Part shown: positions 61,456-64,000 of the stretch, in pieces
Position numbering within the stretch: position 1 is the stretch's first letter
Layout: each line of letters starts with the position of its first letter
NCBI RefSeq assembly: GCF_001975985.1
Contig: NZ_MTQF01000004.1
Location: forward strand, 658,135-722,134
DNA: 64,000 nucleotides
Source: [Flexibacter] sp. ATCC 35103
Lineage (GTDB): Bacteria; Bacteroidota; Bacteroidia; Flavobacteriales; Flavobacteriaceae
Reading direction: 5' to 3'
The notes under the pieces: model-generated
Databases searched by the model: none
The model's input: only the letters and a program-made list of their open reading frames with translations
What the model was told of the DNA's origin: nothing
Position numbers and translations under genes: made by a program

Positions 61456-61590
61456 GAGCACAAAAGTTTCTTTTTACAAGAAATAACGTCCCGCTTTCGG
61501 CTATATCTTTTTTGAGGCGAAGAAAAATCGTCTCAAAAAAGGATACCGCGCTCTATCGGGGCTATTCCAGAACCTTTTGTGCTTCTAATA
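61456..61590. repeat. Family B copy 3 with outer arms, before the MbnH-type gene
   Basis: The inner element (61487-61568, CGTCCCGCTTTCGGCTATATC to CTCTATCGGGGCTATTCC) has a TTTTTTGAGGCGA/TCGTCTCAAAAAA stem. Outer arms AGCACAAAAGTTTCT (from about 61457) and AGAACCTTTTGTGCT (ending about 61583) also pair. The element lies 14 bases from the ATG at 61604. Confidence 0.7.
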
Positions 61591-61603
61591 AAACATAAAA
61601 ATC

Positions 61604-62644
61604 ATGCTGAAAATAAAATATTTTCTTTGGCTAATGATTCCGTTGTTATGGAGTTGTTCTAATCAGGATGACGAATATGTAGATGTTCCTTTAGAATTTA
61701 CTGTTCCGTCAAACTTTCCTGCCTTGGCATACAATATTGCACAGAATCCACCAACCGAAAAAGGATTTGAATTGGGTAAAAAACTATTTTACGACGGACG
61801 TTTAGCGTCTGACGGAGTGGTTTCCTGTGGTTTTTGCCACATACAAGCCAATGCATTTACACATCACGGACACACAGTAAGTCATGGTGTAAATGATGCA
61901 CAAGGAACGCGAAACACACCGCCAATTCAAAATTTAGCTTACCAGAGTATATTCATGTACGACGGAGCTGCTGACCATTTAGACTTACAACCTATAATTC
62001 CGTTAACGAGTATTATAGAAATGAACGGAGATCTGAATGCCATTTTAAAAATGATGAAAGCCGACAAAGAATATCAAAAACTATTTGGTCTTGCCTTTGA
62101 TGATGGCGCAATTACAACCGAAAATATGCTGAAAGCACTTTCGCAATTTATGGTTATGGTTACTTCATCAAATTCAAGGTTTGACAAATACAGACGTAAT
62201 GAATCCGGCGGAACCCTAACAACAGATGAGTTGGCAGGATACGATTTATTCAAATCAAAATGCGCTTCATGTCATGCAACCGATTTGCAGACAGATAACT
62301 CTTTTAGAAATAATGGATTAGCCGTAAATCCTTTTGTAAATGATGTGGGACGTTATAAACTGACGGAATTAGAGAGTGATTATTACAAATTTAAAGTACC
62401 AAGTTTACGCAATGTAGAAGTTTCTGGTCCTTATATGCACGACGGAAGATTTGGAACCCTCGAAGGCGTTCTCGATCATTATGCAAGTGGTATAGAAAAC
62501 TCGGCTACTCTAGATCCAATTTTAAAACAGAACGGAAAATTGGGAATTTCACTTTCTGATACGGATAAAAAACAAATAATAGCTTTCCTGAAAACGTTGA
62601 CAGATAATCAGTATTTGACAGATAAACGTTTCTCAGAATTTTAA
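61604..62644 (+). CDS. Di-heme cytochrome c peroxidase/MauG-type lipoprotein (MbnH-like)
   Basis: This 346-residue exported protein has a lipobox (LWSC, Cys18) and two CXXCH heme sites, Cys75-Cys78-His79 (SCGFCHIQ) and Cys220-Cys223-His224 (KCASCHATD). The intervening PYMHDGRFGTLEGVLDHYASG is typical of the CCP/MauG family. In the MbnP/MbnH pair it would oxidise a tryptophan of the MbnP protein to kynurenine. A normal peroxidase role is also possible, but its adjacency to mbnP favours the first. The axial ligands are not assigned. Confidence 0.9.
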   Translation: MLKIKYFLWLMIPLLWSCSNQDDEYVDVPLEFTVPSNFPALAYNIAQNPPTEKGFELGKKLFYDGRLASDGVVSCGFCHIQANAFTHHGHTVSHGVNDAQGTRNTPPIQNLAYQSIFMYDGAADHLDLQPIIPLTSIIEMNGDLNAILKMMKADKEYQKLFGLAFDDGAITTENMLKALSQFMVMVTSSNSRFDKYRRNESGGTLTTDELAGYDLFKSKCASCHATDLQTDNSFRNNGLAVNPFVNDVGRYKLTELESDYYKFKVPSLRNVEVSGPYMHDGRFGTLEGVLDHYASGIENSATLDPILKQNGKLGISLSDTDKKQIIAFLKTLTDNQYLTDKRFSEF

Positions 62645-62662
62645 AAAATATATCATCAAAGT

Positions 62663-62765
62663 TTGTCATTTCGACGGAGGAGAAATCACACTAGAAACTC
62701 CATAAAGAAAAGCGCCAATCTTTGTCGACCAACGAGTGTGATTTCTCCTTCGTCGAAATGACAAG
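62663..62765 (+). repeat. Palindromic intergenic repeat, family A copy 3
   Basis: Ends TTGTCATTTCGACGGAGGAG and CTCCTTCGTCGAAATGACAA are complementary, with the core TAGAAACTCCATAAAG and GCGCCAATCTTTGTCGACC between. It follows the di-heme gene stop by 19 bases and precedes a family B copy, the same order as at 6664-6874. Confidence 0.82.
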
Positions 62766-62836
62766 ATTGTGTAAAATACTTTGCCACTCACTAGAATTAT
62801 CAAGAGTAGCAAAAAATAAAATATATAATGAAAACT

Positions 62837-62926
62837 GGAGTCCTAGCCCCGATAGAGGCGGTATCCTTTTTTGAGGCGATTTTTCTTCGCCTCAAAAAAG
62901 ATATAGCCGAAAGCGGGATCAGCTCC
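62837..62926 (+). repeat. Family B repeat, copy 4, abutting the start of the last gene
   Basis: It runs from GGAGTCCTAGCCCCGATAG to GCCGAAAGCGGGATCAGCTCC with a perfect middle stem TTTTTTGAGGCGA / TCGCCTCAAAAAA-type around a short loop. Its end is 14 bases from the ATG at 62941, in the leader. Confidence 0.75.
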
Positions 62927-62940
62927 TAAAAAAAATTAAA

Positions 62941-63900
62941 ATGAAAAAAATAATAGTAATGTTTGCCCTTTTGGCTGGATTTTCGGCCTTTAGTATTACA
63001 GTAAAAGACAGTATTTCGGGATTTACTTTCCAGCGTTTGGCAATGATGGAAGATTTTGATTGCGATGCCTGCGGATGTTCAGCAAGTGGCGGAAGTATGG
63101 GCTTTGGCTCGATGCTCAATAATAATTTTGTGGGCTTGAGATATATGAAACAAAGTTATACGAGTCGCGATGGAATCTTTGCCAATTCGCCCTGGATTGA
63201 TGAAAACTTTAATACCATTCAGGCTTGGGCAAGAATTCCGGTTACGGATAAAATTCAGATTTCGGCATTAGTTCCGTATCATTTTAACGAAAGGAAATTA
63301 ACAGCCGGAACAGAAAATATTGCCGGTTTAGGGGATATTACGGTAATGGCTTTGTATACTGTTTTTGAAACAAAAAAGGACAGTACATTTTTTACTCATA
63401 AAATAAATTTAGGCGGTGGTGTAAAACTTCCAACAGGAAAATTTACAGAAGCCAATAATTTAGGAAGTGTCAACCAGAGTTTTCAATTAGGAACCGGAAG
63501 TTGGGATTTTCCGGTGGTTTCTGAATATGTTGTTAAACATAAAAACTTAGGTTTAAACACGACACTAAATTATATCTTTAAAACAGAGAACAGCAAAAAC
63601 TATCAATATGGGGATCAGTTTAATTATGCCGGAACGTTCTTTTATTTGTTCGATTTAAAATCGGTTCAGATTGTTCCGCAAGCAGGTTTGGCAGGCGAAC
63701 TTTATCAAACCAACAAACAATATGGCTTAGATTTACCCAATACAGCAGGTGATATTTTGTTTGGTAAATTTGGTATTGAAGCCGGAAAAGATAAGTTTTC
63801 AGTTGGTATTAATGCCATGTTACCTATCAATCAGAACTTATCAAGCGGTAATATGGAGGCAAATTACAGGTGGAGTGTAAATCTGAATTACACTTTATAA
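62941..63900 (+). CDS. Predicted outer-membrane protein with CxxCxC motif, MbnP-type locus
   Basis: This 319-residue exported protein has a signal peptide (about 1-18) followed by a mature N-terminus with DCDACGCSASGGSMGFGS (Cys41, Cys44, Cys46). The remainder is a predicted beta barrel: WARIPVTDKIQISALVPYHF, INLGGGVKLPTGKFTEANN, FQLGTGSWDFPVVSEYV and a final RWSVNLNYTL. It resembles proteins annotated only as transporter or phenol-degradation-type porins. The Cys motif before the barrel and the MbnP/MbnH neighbours suggest metal or copper uptake, which is inference. Confidence 0.75.
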   Translation: MKKIIVMFALLAGFSAFSITVKDSISGFTFQRLAMMEDFDCDACGCSASGGSMGFGSMLNNNFVGLRYMKQSYTSRDGIFANSPWIDENFNTIQAWARIPVTDKIQISALVPYHFNERKLTAGTENIAGLGDITVMALYTVFETKKDSTFFTHKINLGGGVKLPTGKFTEANNLGSVNQSFQLGTGSWDFPVVSEYVVKHKNLGLNTTLNYIFKTENSKNYQYGDQFNYAGTFFYLFDLKSVQIVPQAGLAGELYQTNKQYGLDLPNTAGDILFGKFGIEAGKDKFSVGINAMLPINQNLSSGNMEANYRWSVNLNYTL

Positions 63901-63941
63901 TCCGAAAATCAATTATAAATAAAATTTCGAAATATTATAAG

Positions 63942-63974
63942 ATCCCTAATTGCAAAAGTAATTAGGGATTTTTT
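63942..63974 (+). terminator. Terminator of the locus
   Basis: ATCCCTAATT (63942-63951) pairs with AATTAGGGAT (63960-63969), followed by TTTTTA. It closes the MbnP-type locus at the right end of the window. Confidence 0.88.
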
Positions 63975-64000
63975 ATATTTTGTCTCGTCCTGAAAAAAGT

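Overview
The window looks like a chromosomal segment of a Flavobacterium-type member of the Bacteroidota. It is AT-rich and carries TAnnTTTG -7 promoter boxes. Many secreted proteins have a lipobox close to the N-terminus. There is a bacillithiol enzyme (BshC), a long SecA with a Bacteroidota-type insertion, and the minus-strand order rpmB-rpmG-DUF4295-ftsY. No tRNA, rRNA, CRISPR array, integrase, transposase or prophage gene was recognised.

Region 1 (330-14745) is a beta-mannan/glucomannan utilisation locus. An AraC-type regulator is divergent from a plus-strand run: GH26 mannanase lipoprotein, GPH-family sugar symporter, GH130 mannosylglucose phosphorylase, AGE-family 2-epimerase and GH5 mannanase lipoprotein. 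Converging on it from the minus strand are an aldo/keto reductase, a GH3 beta-glucosidase, a sialate-O-acetylesterase-like esterase and a CE2-like acetylesterase. The logic is: outside cleavage and deacetylation of acetylated (gluco)mannan, import of mannobiose, epimerisation to mannosyl-glucose, then phosphorolysis to mannose-1-phosphate and glucose. No SusC/SusD pair lies in the window; a possible truncated gene starts at the left edge.

Region 2 (14965-28504) holds envelope and general genes: an NlpC/P60 peptidase, an L,D-transpeptidase lipoprotein, a DUF1573 protein, a two-component system, a metallo-beta-lactamase-fold hydrolase, a B12-type radical SAM protein, an MHS-type transporter, BshC, an HGSNAT/DUF5009 membrane acyltransferase and Ndk.

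Region 3 (28591-44978) is mainly housekeeping on the minus strand: DciA-like DUF721, FtsY, DUF4295, L33, L28, CinA, an HPt protein, an FAH-family enzyme, a DEDDh exonuclease and a 2-oxoacid dehydrogenase E2. Envelope and exopolysaccharide genes follow: GT2, an Omp85 barrel, a second DUF5009 protein, a CpsB/YwqE-like PHP phosphatase and a WcaJ-like phosphoglycosyltransferase.

Region 4 (45040-59864) mixes two duplicated XRE regulators, a DUF6934-like gene with a 56-residue partner, an ABC-F ATPase, an S23-type four-helix-bundle gene between inverted repeat arms, an FKBP lipoprotein, a glycine-zipper protein, a zinc-ribbon SDR, a methyltransferase, a LolD-like ATPase, a PduO-type adenosyltransferase, DUF2795 and SecA.

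Region 5 (60113-63900) is an MbnP/MbnH-type locus: a CX9CX3C membrane-anchored protein, an MbnP-family lipoprotein, a di-heme MauG/MbnH-type lipoprotein and a predicted outer-membrane protein with a CxxCxC motif. It is probably linked to copper and is the best candidate here for a poorly described system.

Running through the window are several families of intergenic palindromic repeats, often nested in one another, next to start codons, or read through in frame by coding sequences. They are the most unusual DNA-level feature of the segment.
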